The translations under genes and the position numbers were made by a program. Shown one piece after another: positions 30,121-38,397 of a DNA stretch of 49,292 bases; within the stretch, counting starts at the first letter, position 1; each line of letters starts with the position of its first letter. The notes beneath the pieces were generated by a model, which saw nothing but the letters and a program-made list of their open reading frames with translations, did not search any database and was not told the origin of the DNA. Location of the stretch: NCBI RefSeq assembly GCF_900109665.1, contig NZ_FOAO01000029.1, positions 1 to 49,292 on the forward strand, in the 5' to 3' direction. Source of the stretch: Blastococcus sp. DSM 46786. Lineage in GTDB: Bacteria > Actinomycetota > Actinomycetes > Mycobacteriales > Geodermatophilaceae.

Positions 30121-30348
30121 TCAGGCCCTGTCGCCGAGGGCTGCGACCACCCCGGCGCGGCTGTCGTCCTCGGAGGCGAGCACCCCGCCGTTGGCGACGA
30201 TGTCGGGCGTGATCTCGGTGAAGACCATGCGGACGTCCTGGCGGCGGGCGCCGAGGATCTCCACGGCGCTGTCCGCGACGGCCTGGGCGAAGGCGCGGCG
30301 CTGTTCCACGGTACGGCCGCGGAGGAGTTCGACGGTGATGTTCGGCAT
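30121..30348 (-). CDS. 4-oxalocrotonate tautomerase-family protein
   Basis: 75 residues from ATG 30348 with ribosome-binding site aagggga. The start MPNITVELLRGRTVEQRRAF gives, after Met removal, the N-terminal proline that is the catalytic base of this family. The VFTEITPDIVANGG segment is the typical C-terminal strand. It probably tautomerises a keto acid in the pathway encoded opposite. It lies 29 nt downstream of the IclR gene on the same strand and should be co-transcribed with it. The extended 3' end (~12 residues longer than the shortest members) is within family range. Confidence 0.85.
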   Translation of the reverse strand: MPNITVELLRGRTVEQRRAFAQAVADSAVEILGARRQDVRMVFTEITPDIVANGGVLASEDDSRAGVVAALGDRA

Positions 30349-30377
30349 GGCGGTCCCCTTCTGAGACGAGCAGGTGG

Positions 30378-31193
30378 TCAGTGGCTGAACGCGGCCCGGG
30401 CCTGCAGGAGCAGCGCGACGATCTCCTGCTCGCGCCCCTCGTCCAGGCGGACGACCGGCACGGAGATGCTGATCGCATCGCGGGTGCCCGCACGCTGCCG
30501 CAGGGCGACCCCGAAGCAGCGCAGGTCCGAGGCGGATTCCTCGTCGTCGATCGCGTAACCCGTGCGCCGGATCCGGTCGAGGTCCTCGAGCAGCTGCGCA
30601 CGGTCGGTGATCGTCTTCGGCGTCATCGCCTCGAGCTGGGGCGGCAGGCAGGCGAGCGCCGCCTCGGGCGCCATCTCGGCGAGCAGCGCCTTGCCGAGGG
30701 CCACGGAATGGGCCGGCAGGCGCCGTCCGACGGAGGAGAAGAGCCGTAGCGGGTGCGTCGACTCCCGCTTGGCGAGATACACGACGTCGCCCCCCTCGAT
30801 GCGACCGAGGTGCACCGTCTCCCCGGTCTGCTGGGCCAGCTGGTCGAGCACCGGGGCGGTCTGGCGGACGACGGCGTCGCTGTCGACGTAGGCGGAGCCG
30901 GCGAGCAGTGAGCGGACCCCGAGGCCGTACAGGGTGCCGGTGGCGTCGGTCTCCAGCCAGCCCCGCCACTGCATCGTCCGCAGCAGCGCATGCATGCTGC
31001 TCTTGGGTACCTGCAGATGAGCCGCGAGGTCTCGCAGCGTGAGAGGGCCGTCCGTGGCGAGGGCCTCCAGGACCTCGAGCACCCGGGCCGCGGACTTCAC
31101 CGGCCGGAACTCGTCGCCGGTCGCGCCGACGTCGTCCGTCGGGTGATCCGTGGTCTGATCCGCTCCATCGGCCATGCCGAGCTGAGCCACCAT
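30378..31193 (-). CDS. IclR-family transcriptional regulator
   Basis: 271 residues from ATG 31193; ATG 31175 (MADGADQ) is an alternative. Winged helix-turn-helix at ~30-95 (KSAARVLEVLEALATDGPLTLRDLAAHL, VPKSSMHALLRTMQWRGWLE). The effector domain follows (HLGRIEGGDVVYLAKRES, GRRLPAHSVALGKALLAEM, TGYAIDDEESASDLRCFGVAL). It is divergent from the KDG kinase gene, with two palindrome-like sites between them. KdgR-type IclR proteins repress uronate genes and respond to KDG; the same role is likely here. It probably also controls the oxidase gene at 24380 through the shared motif. Confidence 0.9.
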   Translation of the reverse strand: MVAQLGMADGADQTTDHPTDDVGATGDEFRPVKSAARVLEVLEALATDGPLTLRDLAAHLQVPKSSMHALLRTMQWRGWLETDATGTLYGLGVRSLLAGSAYVDSDAVVRQTAPVLDQLAQQTGETVHLGRIEGGDVVYLAKRESTHPLRLFSSVGRRLPAHSVALGKALLAEMAPEAALACLPPQLEAMTPKTITDRAQLLEDLDRIRRTGYAIDDEESASDLRCFGVALRQRAGTRDAISISVPVVRLDEGREQEIVALLLQARAAFSH

Positions 31194-31215
31194 GCCGTCC
31201 AGATTAGCAGATGGC

Positions 31216-31297
31216 GTTCACATGCTTGACAACCGTTCGACGCATTGATTGAGTGGCTCCGGTCACTGTTGCGGACGCTGTTCGCATACGTGAACAG
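31216..31297. promoter_or_regulatory. iclR-kinase intergenic operators
   Basis: The palindrome CTGTTCGCATACGTGAACAG (31278-31297) has perfect 6-bp arms. A weaker copy, GTTCACATGCTTGACAAC (31216-31233), lies 22 nt upstream of the iclR start and overlaps a TTGACA (31226-31231). Both resemble the repeats upstream of the oxidase gene. Likely IclR binding sites giving autoregulation and control of the operon. Confidence 0.6.
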
Positions 31298-31333
31298 CGG
31301 TGACGATGATGTCGACGAGCGAGGGATGACGCG

Positions 31334-32293
31334 GTGGACCTGGATGTGGCGACGCTGGGCGAGGCCCTGATCGGCCTCGACAGCGGCGGAGGTCGCATCG
31401 AGTCGGCCCGCACGCTGACGAAGTCCGTCGGGGGCGCCGAGAGCAACACGGTGATCGGCCTCTCCCGGCTGGGCCACCGCACCGCCTTCATCGGGCGGGT
31501 CGGTGACGACCCCTTCGGCCGCGAGGTCGAGCGCACCCTCCGCGGCGAGGGGGTCGACGTCTCCCGCCTGGAGCGCGACGTCTCCCGGCCCACGGGGCTG
31601 CTGCTCAAGGAGCGCTGGGACTCCCGCGTGTCGGTCTTCTACTACCGGACCATGAGCGCCGGATCGGCGCTGGAGGCGTCCGACGTCGACCTCGACCTCG
31701 TCGCCAGGGCCCGGGTCCTGCACCTGACCGGGGTGACGCTGGCCCTGGGGGAGGGGCCCCGCAAGGCGGCGCTCGCGGCCGCGACCGCCGCCCGGGCGGC
31801 CGGCGTGCAGGTGTCGCTGGACGCCAACTTCCGCCACAAGATGGGCACCTCCGAGGAGCTGGTCGGGCAGTTCGACGAGCTGGCCCCGTTGGCCGACCAC
31901 ATCCTGCTGAGCTGGTCCGACGCCGTCGTCTGCGCCGGGTCCGCCGAGGAAGCCGCCGTGCACGACTACGCGTGCCGGCTCGGCGCGCCGACCGTCGTGG
32001 TGAAGGGCGCGCGCGGCGGAGCCGTCGCGTTCGTCGACGGCAACCTCGTCGCCGAGGTGGAGCCGTCCCCGGCGGTCGTCGTGGACCCGGTCGGGGCCGG
32101 CGACGGCTTCGCGGTCGGCTACCTGCACGGCGTGCTGACCGGAGCCGACATCCGGACCCGGCTCGCCATCGGGGCGTGGGTCGCCGGCCGGGCGATCGGC
32201 CACTGCGGCGACTACGAGGGGCTGCCGCTGGCCAGCGAGCTGGCCGCCGAGCTGTCTCCCGAGACCTCCCCGCGCCCGGGGGTGGCCCGGTGA
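31334..32293 (+). CDS. kdgK: PfkB-family sugar kinase, probable 2-keto-3-deoxygluconate kinase
   Basis: 319 residues from GTG 31334. PfkB features are the N-terminal LTKSVGGAESNTVIGLSRLG and GRVGDDPFG, and the C-terminal signature VDPVGAGDGFAVGYL with catalytic aspartate. The FYYRTMSAGSAL segment with tyrosines resembles the substrate-binding site of KDG kinases. It would phosphorylate KDG to KDPG. It is the first gene of the plus-strand operon; its TGA overlaps the aldolase GTG (GTGA). Confidence 0.85.
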   Translation: MDLDVATLGEALIGLDSGGGRIESARTLTKSVGGAESNTVIGLSRLGHRTAFIGRVGDDPFGREVERTLRGEGVDVSRLERDVSRPTGLLLKERWDSRVSVFYYRTMSAGSALEASDVDLDLVARARVLHLTGVTLALGEGPRKAALAAATAARAAGVQVSLDANFRHKMGTSEELVGQFDELAPLADHILLSWSDAVVCAGSAEEAAVHDYACRLGAPTVVVKGARGGAVAFVDGNLVAEVEPSPAVVVDPVGAGDGFAVGYLHGVLTGADIRTRLAIGAWVAGRAIGHCGDYEGLPLASELAAELSPETSPRPGVAR

Positions 32294-32973
32294 CCGGGTC
32301 GACGACGGCGGGGTCGTTCGTCGCCTCGCTCGGCCGGCACCGGGTGGTGGCCGTCGTCCGCCACCACGACGCCGACGCGGCGCGGGAGACTGCCCGCGCC
32401 TGCATCGCCGGCGGCCTGGGCCTGATCGAGATCACCCTGACGACCCCCGACGCCGTCGCACTCGTCTCGGACCTCGCCGCAAGCGCCCCGGACGGGGTGC
32501 TGGTCGGGGCGGGGACCGTGCTCGACCAAGACCAGGTCCACGCGGTGGTCGACGCCGGCGCCCGCTTCCTGGTCTCACCGGCCACCGACCCCGACGTCGT
32601 GGCCACCGCGGTCGCCGCCGGGGTGCCGTTCGTCCCCGGCGCCGCGACGGCCAGCGAGATCGCGCTCGGCCGGCGCCTCGGCGCCCCCGTCGTGAAGGTC
32701 TTCCCGGCCGGTGGCCTGGGGCTGTCCTTCCTGAAGTCCGTCGTCGCGGTCATGCCGCAGGTGCCGCTGCTGCCCTCGGGCGGGATCTCCGTCGCCCAGG
32801 TGCCGCAGTGGCTGGCCGCCGGCGCCCTCGCCGTCGCGATCGGCAGCGAGCTCGACGCGGCGCACGCCTCCGGCGGCGCGGACGCGGTCGCGGCGCTGGC
32901 CGCAACCGCCGCCGCGACCGCCGGCCAGCACCGCCCCACCCACCGACCACACACCCTGGGAGTTCCGTCGTGA
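32290..32973 (+). CDS. eda: KDPG aldolase (2-dehydro-3-deoxyphosphogluconate aldolase)
   Basis: 227 residues from GTG 32290. Class I aldolase features: VVAVVRHHDADAA, GLIEITLTTPDA (catalytic glutamate), VGAGTVLDQDQVHA, FLVSPATDPDV, VVKVFPAGGLG (Schiff-base lysine) and LLPSGGIS. It cleaves KDPG to pyruvate and glyceraldehyde-3-phosphate. The Pro/His-rich C-terminal ~25 residues are unusual and may be disordered. It overlaps both neighbours by 4 nt. Confidence 0.9.
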   Translation: MTGSTTAGSFVASLGRHRVVAVVRHHDADAARETARACIAGGLGLIEITLTTPDAVALVSDLAASAPDGVLVGAGTVLDQDQVHAVVDAGARFLVSPATDPDVVATAVAAGVPFVPGAATASEIALGRRLGAPVVKVFPAGGLGLSFLKSVVAVMPQVPLLPSGGISVAQVPQWLAAGALAVAIGSELDAAHASGGADAVAALAATAAATAGQHRPTHRPHTLGVPS

Positions 32974-33812
32974 CCGCCGAGAACCGGCCGATGCTCGAGA
33001 TCCGCCACGCCGCCGCCCCCGGCTCCGTCGAGACCGCGACGACGGAAGAGCTGCGCGCGCGGTTCGTCGTCTCCGGCCTCTTCGTCCCCGGCGAGGTCCG
33101 CGGCACCTACACCCACCACGACCGCATGGTCGTCGCCGGCGCCGTCCCGGTCGGCACGGACGTGCTGCCCCTGGGCGAGAGCCCGGTGCTCGGGGAGGGC
33201 CCGTTCCTCGCCCGCCGCGAGCTCGGCATCGTCAACGTCGGCGACGACGGCGAGGTGCTCGTCGACGGGCAGGCGCACCGGCTGGGCCGGCTCGACGGCA
33301 TGTACGTGCCGCGCGGCCGCGACGTCGGGTTCCGCGGCGAGGGCGCCCGCTTCTACCTGGCGTCCGCCACCGCCCACGCCGACGGCGAGACGGCCGTCTT
33401 CCGCCACCACGAGGTCGAGCCCGTGGCGGTCGGGGACCAGGCCGGCGCCAGCCGCCGCGGCCTGTACCGCTACGTCTGGGGGCCCGGCGGGCATGCGTCC
33501 TGCCAGCTGCAGATCGGCGTGACCGTCGTCGCCGACGGCTCGGTGTGGAACACCATGCCCCCGCACCTGCACGACCGTCGCACCGAGGTCTACTGCTACA
33601 CCGGCCTCCAGGAGGGAACCCGTGTCCTCCACGTGATGGGGGAGCCGGGTCGCACCCGCCACGTGTGGCTCGACGACGGCGAGGCGGTCATCAGCCCCCC
33701 GTGGTCGGTGCACGCCGGCGCCGGCACCGGTTCCTACGCCTTCATCTGGGCCATGGCCGGGGAGAACAACGAGTACACCGACCTGGGCCCGGTCCCGGTG
33801 GGGGAGCTGTGA
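32970..33812 (+). CDS. kduI: 5-dehydro-4-deoxy-D-glucuronate isomerase
   Basis: 280 residues from GTG 32970, close to the 278 of E. coli KduI. Landmarks are FVVSGLFVPGEVRGTYTHHDR, LGIVNVGDDGEV, LDGMYVPRG and the cupin metal site MPPHLHDRRTEVYCYTG (His, His, Glu), with ISPPWSVHAGAGTGSYAFIWAM carrying the last histidine. It converts 5-keto-4-deoxyuronate to 2,5-diketo-3-deoxygluconate, or hexuronates to their keto forms. GTGA overlaps on both sides. Confidence 0.93.
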   Translation: MTAENRPMLEIRHAAAPGSVETATTEELRARFVVSGLFVPGEVRGTYTHHDRMVVAGAVPVGTDVLPLGESPVLGEGPFLARRELGIVNVGDDGEVLVDGQAHRLGRLDGMYVPRGRDVGFRGEGARFYLASATAHADGETAVFRHHEVEPVAVGDQAGASRRGLYRYVWGPGGHASCQLQIGVTVVADGSVWNTMPPHLHDRRTEVYCYTGLQEGTRVLHVMGEPGRTRHVWLDDGEAVISPPWSVHAGAGTGSYAFIWAMAGENNEYTDLGPVPVGEL

Positions 33813-34582
33813 CCGCCGCTCCGGCCTCCGCCCTGGAGGCGTTCTCGCTCGCCGGCCGACGCGCGCTGGTCACCGGCGCCGGGCGCGGCATCGGGCGCGC
33901 GCTGGCCGTCGGCCTGGCCGCGGCCGGCGCTGAGGTCGTCCTGGCCGGACGGCCGGGGAGCAGCGAGGGCACGCGGGAGGCGCTGGCCGGCATCGGCGCA
34001 GTCGCCACCGCGGTCGACCTGGATCTCTCCCGCCCGTCGGACATCGGCGCCGACCTGCTCGACCGGCTGCCCGGGCCCGTCGACGTCCTCGTCAACAACG
34101 CCGGGACGATCGCGCGGGACGACGCCGTGGACGTCGACCTGGCCGCGTGGAACGCGGTCGTGGACGTCAACCTGACCTCGCTGTTCCAGCTCACCCGGGT
34201 CCTGGCCGGCCCGATGCTCGAGCGCGGCGCCGGCAAGGTGATCAACGTCGCGAGCCTGCTGTCGTTCCAGGGCGGGCTGCGCGTCACCTCCTACGCGGCC
34301 AGCAAGCACGCCGTCGCGGGGGTGACCCGGGCGCTGGCCAATGAGTGGGCCGCCGCCGGGGTGCAGGTCAACGCCATCGCCCCCGGCTACGTCGAGACCG
34401 ACAACACCGCCCCTCTCCGCGAGGACGCAGAACGTCGCCGCAGCATCGACAGCCGGATCCCGGCGGGGCGCTGGGGGCGCCCCGAGGACCTGGTCGGCGC
34501 GGCCGTCTTCCTCGCCTCGGGCGCCTCCGACTACGTCAACGGGCACGTGCTCGTCGTCGACGGGGGATGGATGGCGAGGTAG
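33809..34582 (+). CDS. kduD: 2-dehydro-3-deoxy-D-gluconate 5-dehydrogenase (KduD-like SDR)
   Basis: 257 residues from GTG 33809. SDR motifs are TGAGRGIGRALA, LVNNAGTIARDDA, NVASLLSFQGG, SYAASKHAVAG and a GYVETDNTAPLREDAERR segment typical of KduD. It reduces 2,5-diketo-3-deoxygluconate to KDG with NAD(P)H. Its position directly after kduI supports this over a generic SDR. Confidence 0.88.
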   Translation: MTAAPASALEAFSLAGRRALVTGAGRGIGRALAVGLAAAGAEVVLAGRPGSSEGTREALAGIGAVATAVDLDLSRPSDIGADLLDRLPGPVDVLVNNAGTIARDDAVDVDLAAWNAVVDVNLTSLFQLTRVLAGPMLERGAGKVINVASLLSFQGGLRVTSYAASKHAVAGVTRALANEWAAAGVQVNAIAPGYVETDNTAPLREDAERRRSIDSRIPAGRWGRPEDLVGAAVFLASGASDYVNGHVLVVDGGWMAR

Positions 34583-34599
34583 TGCGACCGGCTGGAGGA

Positions 34600-34641
34600 G
34601 AGGACCCGACCAGGGGGCACGAGCCCCCGGTCACTGCGCAT
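34600..34641 (+). promoter_or_regulatory. Hairpin in the kduD-SBP gap
   Basis: In the 79-nt gap a short stem gggggc/gccccc (around 34613-34628) precedes the aaaggag ribosome-binding site of the binding-protein gene. In sugar ABC operons such structures often stabilise the upstream message or attenuate read-through so that the binding protein is made in excess. No operator-like repeat is seen here. Confidence 0.35.
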
Positions 34642-34661
34642 CACAAAGGAGATGACCCGTC

Positions 34662-35765
34662 ATGGCAGCACGGATGAACCGCTCTCGCGGCACAGCACTG
34701 ATCGGTAGCGTCGTCGTGGCACTCGCCCTCTCCGCCTGCGGCGAGTCGTCGGCGGAGGCGGAAGGGGAGGGCTCCGGTTCGACCGGGGCCTGCGCGCCCG
34801 AGGACGTCACGCTGGTCGGCCAGGTCCGCAACCAGACCAACCCCTACGAGGCGGCGTGGCTCGAGGGCGGCGATGCCTTCGCGGAGTCCGTCGGCCTCGA
34901 GCAGCAGAAGCTGACCTACGACGGGGACTCCCAGCAGCAACAGGAGCAGATCCGCCAGGTGCTCGCCTCGGGCGACGCGTCCTGCACGGTCATCAACGCG
35001 CTGCCCAACGGTGACAGCGACACGACCCCGATCGTGAACGCGGCGGACGGTGCCGACGCCTGGCTGGTCACGCAGTGGAACAAGCCGGCCGACCTGGACC
35101 CGACCGCGTACGACCGGTGGGTCGCCCACCTGACGTACGACGGCGTCGAGTCCGGCTACCAGATCGCCAAGGCCCTCTTCGAGGAGATGGGCGGCAGCGG
35201 CGGGGTCATCGCCCTGCAGGGCATCCTCGACACCGCGGCGGCGCAGGACCGGTTCCTGGGCCTCCAGAAGGCGCTCGAGGAGTACCCCGACATCACTCTG
35301 CTCGACGACCAGACCGCGGACTTCGACCGCGCGACGGCCCTCGAGGTCACCCGCACCCTGCTCACGCAGCACGGTGAGGAGGTGGGCGGCATCTGGGCCG
35401 CCAACGACGACATGGCCCTGGGTGCCGTCCAGGCACTGGAGGCCGCGGGTGTCGACGGGGTCGCCGTCGCGGGCATCGACGCAGTCCCCGAGGCCCTCGA
35501 GGCGATCGCCGACGGCAGCATGACCGCGACGGTGTCCAGCGACGGTCCGTGGCAGGGCGCCGTGGGTCTGGCCATGGGCTACTGCGCGGCCACCGGCGAG
35601 CTCGACGTCGCCAGCATCGACGCCGAGGACCGCGCGTTCTTCGCCGAGCAGTTCCTCATCACCGAGGACAACGTCGGAGAGTTCTCCGACCCCCAGCTCG
35701 ACATGTCGGAGTTCGACTGCGACTCGCTGTTCAGCCGCGCGACTGGTCCCATCGCCGCGTCGTGA
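34662..35765 (+). CDS. Sugar ABC transporter substrate-binding lipoprotein (ribose/RbsB type)
   Basis: 367 residues. Signal peptide with lipobox LALSAC (Cys 26), an acidic/Ser-rich linker, then a periplasmic-binding fold of class I: VTLVGQVRNQTNPYEAAWLEG, SGYQIAKALFEEMGGSGGVIALQGI, ATALEVTRTLLTQHG, GIWAANDDMALGAVQAL, GVAVAGIDAVPEALEAIADG. It captures the sugar or uronate outside the membrane. The gene order SBP-permease-ATPase-permease suggests one importer. Confidence 0.9.
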   Translation: MAARMNRSRGTALIGSVVVALALSACGESSAEAEGEGSGSTGACAPEDVTLVGQVRNQTNPYEAAWLEGGDAFAESVGLEQQKLTYDGDSQQQQEQIRQVLASGDASCTVINALPNGDSDTTPIVNAADGADAWLVTQWNKPADLDPTAYDRWVAHLTYDGVESGYQIAKALFEEMGGSGGVIALQGILDTAAAQDRFLGLQKALEEYPDITLLDDQTADFDRATALEVTRTLLTQHGEEVGGIWAANDDMALGAVQALEAAGVDGVAVAGIDAVPEALEAIADGSMTATVSSDGPWQGAVGLAMGYCAATGELDVASIDAEDRAFFAEQFLITEDNVGEFSDPQLDMSEFDCDSLFSRATGPIAAS

Positions 35766-36856
35766 TGGCCGGCGACACCGCACCGCACGCTCCGACCCGC
35801 ACCCTGGAGCCGGCGCCCCTCGCGGGTGCGCCGGCCCCGGGGGCGGGCGGGGGGAACGGAGACGCCCCGGCCGCGACGTCCGGCCGGGCACGTGCGACCC
35901 GAAGCGCCGACGTCGTGCAGACCCGGGCGTCGCTCATCGCCCTGGCGGTCCTGGTCGTGGTGTTCGCCGCCATCAGCCCCCAGTTCCGCACCGCCGGCAA
36001 CCTCCAGCAGATCATCGACGCGGCGGCGGTGCTCGCCGTCCTCGCGACCGGCATCACCTTCGTGCTGATGCTCGGTGCGATCGACCTGAGCCTGCCCGGC
36101 GTCATCGGCGCCTGCGCCATGACGGTCTCCCTGCTCGTCGCGAACTCGCGGAACACCCAGGATCTCGGGCTGCTGGGGATCGCTCTCACGATCCTGCTGG
36201 GAGCGGCGTTCGGGCTGCTGTCGGGAGTGCTGTCCACCCGGCTGCGGATCCCGACGTTCATGACGACGCTGGGGATGTCGGCCATCGGCCTGGGCATCGC
36301 CACCATCCTGTTCGCCGGCGTCCGCCCCGTGGTGCTCGACGAGAGCCTCGGGGCGTGGGCATCGCACCGGATCGCCGGGTTCACGGTCATGAGCCTCATC
36401 GCCGTCGCGGCCGTCGCGCTGGGCTGGGCCATCCAGCGCTGGACGCGCATCGGCCGGTACGCCGCGGCCATCGGCGGAGCGGAGGACATCGTCCTCCTGT
36501 CGGGCGTCCCCGTCGCCCGGTACAAGACGCTGGCCTTCGGGGTGGCCGGCGCCTTCTACGGCCTCGGCGCGGTGATGCTCACCGCCCGGCTGGGCTCGGG
36601 TGTGGTCGAGGCCGGTGCCGGGACGGACTTCGCGGCCATCACCGCGGCGGTCATCGGCGGGACCCTGCTCTCGGGCGGTCGCGGCGGTGTCCTGCAGTCG
36701 ATGATCGGCGTGCTGGCCCTCACGGTGCTGGCCAACGGCCTGATCCTCACCGGCGTCAGCCCCTACGTCCAACAGGCCGTCCAGGGCGTCATCGTCGTCC
36801 TCGCGGTCGCCGTCGCCACCTGGCCCGTGCGCCGCCGTCTGGGAGTGGTCAAGTGA
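35765..36856 (+). CDS. ABC transporter permease 1 (RbsC type)
   Basis: 363 residues from ATG 35765 (TGATG overlap with the SBP stop). A ~45-residue Pro/Gly/Ala-rich cytoplasmic N-terminus precedes about nine hydrophobic segments. Family motifs are AISPQFRTAGNLQQII, GAIDLSLPGVIG, LSTRLRIPTFMTTLGM and FAAITAAVIGGTLLSGGRG. It pairs with the second permease at 38394 to form a heterodimeric channel. Confidence 0.9.
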   Translation: MAGDTAPHAPTRTLEPAPLAGAPAPGAGGGNGDAPAATSGRARATRSADVVQTRASLIALAVLVVVFAAISPQFRTAGNLQQIIDAAAVLAVLATGITFVLMLGAIDLSLPGVIGACAMTVSLLVANSRNTQDLGLLGIALTILLGAAFGLLSGVLSTRLRIPTFMTTLGMSAIGLGIATILFAGVRPVVLDESLGAWASHRIAGFTVMSLIAVAAVALGWAIQRWTRIGRYAAAIGGAEDIVLLSGVPVARYKTLAFGVAGAFYGLGAVMLTARLGSGVVEAGAGTDFAAITAAVIGGTLLSGGRGGVLQSMIGVLALTVLANGLILTGVSPYVQQAVQGVIVVLAVAVATWPVRRRLGVVK

Positions 36857-38397
36857 TGTCGAACCACGTGCGACCGGCCGCTGCAACTTCTCCGGTCCTG
36901 GCCGTGCGCGGCCTGACCAAGCGCTACCCCGGCGTCCTGGCCCTCGACGGCATGGACCTCGAGGTGCGCCCCCGTGAGGTCGTCGGGCTCATCGGCGAGA
37001 ACGGGGCCGGCAAGTCGACCCTGCTGAAGTCGCTGGTCGGCCTGGCGCAGCCCGATTCCGGCTCGATCGTCGTCCGCGGCGAGGAGGTCCGGCTGCGCGG
37101 TGTCGCCCATGCCGCCTCCGTCGGGATCGGCATGGTCTTCCAGGAGCAGTCGCTGGTCCCCAACATCACCGTCGCCGAGAACATCCTGCTCGGCGCCGAG
37201 GGCTCAGGGGTGCGCGGCGGGCTGTTCCGGTGGCGCCGCATGGCCGAGCTGGCGCAGGTGCAGCTGGACAAGATCGGTTCGACCGTCTCCGCGCGCGCCC
37301 GCACCGACAGCCTGACCTTCGCCCAGCGGCAGATGGTCGAGGTGGCCAAGGTGCTGGCGCTCGAGGAGCGCACCGCGCACGAGCCGGTGGTGCTGCTCGA
37401 CGAGCCCACCAGCGTCCTGGAGCGGGAGGAGGTCGAGACCCTCTTCGCCCAGGTGCGCCGGCTGCGCGAGCGGGCGTCGGTCGTGTTCGTCTCCCACCGC
37501 CTCGACGAGGTGCTGGAGATCTCCGACCGGGTGTACGTGCTGCGCAACGGCCGCGTCGTCGCGGAGGTGGACCCGGCCGAGGTCGACGCCACCGATCTCC
37601 ACCACCTGCTCATCGGGCGCGAGTCGACCGGCAGCCACTACCACGACGACGCCCAGCAGCAGCCGGCCGCAGACGTGCGGCTGTCCGTCCGGGACCTGCA
37701 GACGGCCGGGTGCACCCAGGCCTCCTTCGAGATCCGCGCCGGTGAGGTCCTCGGTGTGGCCGGCGTCCAGGGCTCCGGTCGCGAGGAGCTGTGCCGCGCC
37801 CTGTTCGGGGCCGTGCCCGGGGCCCGCGGCGAGGTCCTGCTGGACGGCAAGCCCCTGCGGCTGGACTCGCCTCGCGCGGCCGTGCTCGCCGGCGTCGGCT
37901 ACGTCCCGTCGGAGCGGCGCACCGAGGGCGTGGTCAGCTCCATGTCGGTCACGGAGAACATGTCGATGGCCCACGTCGGCACGGTCTGCCGAGGGCCGGT
38001 GATCGACGGGCGCCGCGAGCGCGCGCTGGTGGACACCTGGGTGCGCCGTCTAGGCATCCGGACGCCGTCGGGGGACACCGCCATCGGCACCCTGTCCGGC
38101 GGCAACCAGCAGAAGGTCGTCCTCGCCCGCTGGATGGTCTCGGAGCAGCTGCGCCTGCTGATCCTGGACCACCCGACCCGCGGGCTGGACGTGGGCGCGA
38201 AGTCGGAGGTCTACGAGCTCATCCGCGAGCTCGCCGGCTCCGGCTGCGCCGTCCTGCTGCTGTCGGACACCTTGGAGGAGGCGCTGGCCATGAGCCACCG
38301 CGTACTGGTGATGAAGGACGGGCGAATCACCGCCTGCCTCGACGCGCCCCGTGGGGGCAAGCCCGACCCCGTAGCGATCATGGAGGCGATGGTGTGA
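36856..38397 (+). CDS. Sugar ABC transporter ATP-binding protein (double domain, RbsA type)
   Basis: 513 residues from ATG 36856 (TGATG overlap). N-terminal half: Walker A GENGAGKST, Q-loop VFQEQSLVPN, a divergent signature LTFAQRQMVEVAK, Walker B VVLLDEPTS, and H-loop FVSHR. C-terminal half: a degenerate Walker A (VQGSGREEL), as usual in this family, signature LSGGNQQKVVLARW, and LLILDHPTRGLDVGAKSE. In that second Walker B the catalytic glutamate is replaced by histidine. It energises uptake through both permeases. Confidence 0.92.
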   Translation: MSNHVRPAAATSPVLAVRGLTKRYPGVLALDGMDLEVRPREVVGLIGENGAGKSTLLKSLVGLAQPDSGSIVVRGEEVRLRGVAHAASVGIGMVFQEQSLVPNITVAENILLGAEGSGVRGGLFRWRRMAELAQVQLDKIGSTVSARARTDSLTFAQRQMVEVAKVLALEERTAHEPVVLLDEPTSVLEREEVETLFAQVRRLRERASVVFVSHRLDEVLEISDRVYVLRNGRVVAEVDPAEVDATDLHHLLIGRESTGSHYHDDAQQQPAADVRLSVRDLQTAGCTQASFEIRAGEVLGVAGVQGSGREELCRALFGAVPGARGEVLLDGKPLRLDSPRAAVLAGVGYVPSERRTEGVVSSMSVTENMSMAHVGTVCRGPVIDGRRERALVDTWVRRLGIRTPSGDTAIGTLSGGNQQKVVLARWMVSEQLRLLILDHPTRGLDVGAKSEVYELIRELAGSGCAVLLLSDTLEEALAMSHRVLVMKDGRITACLDAPRGGKPDPVAIMEAMV

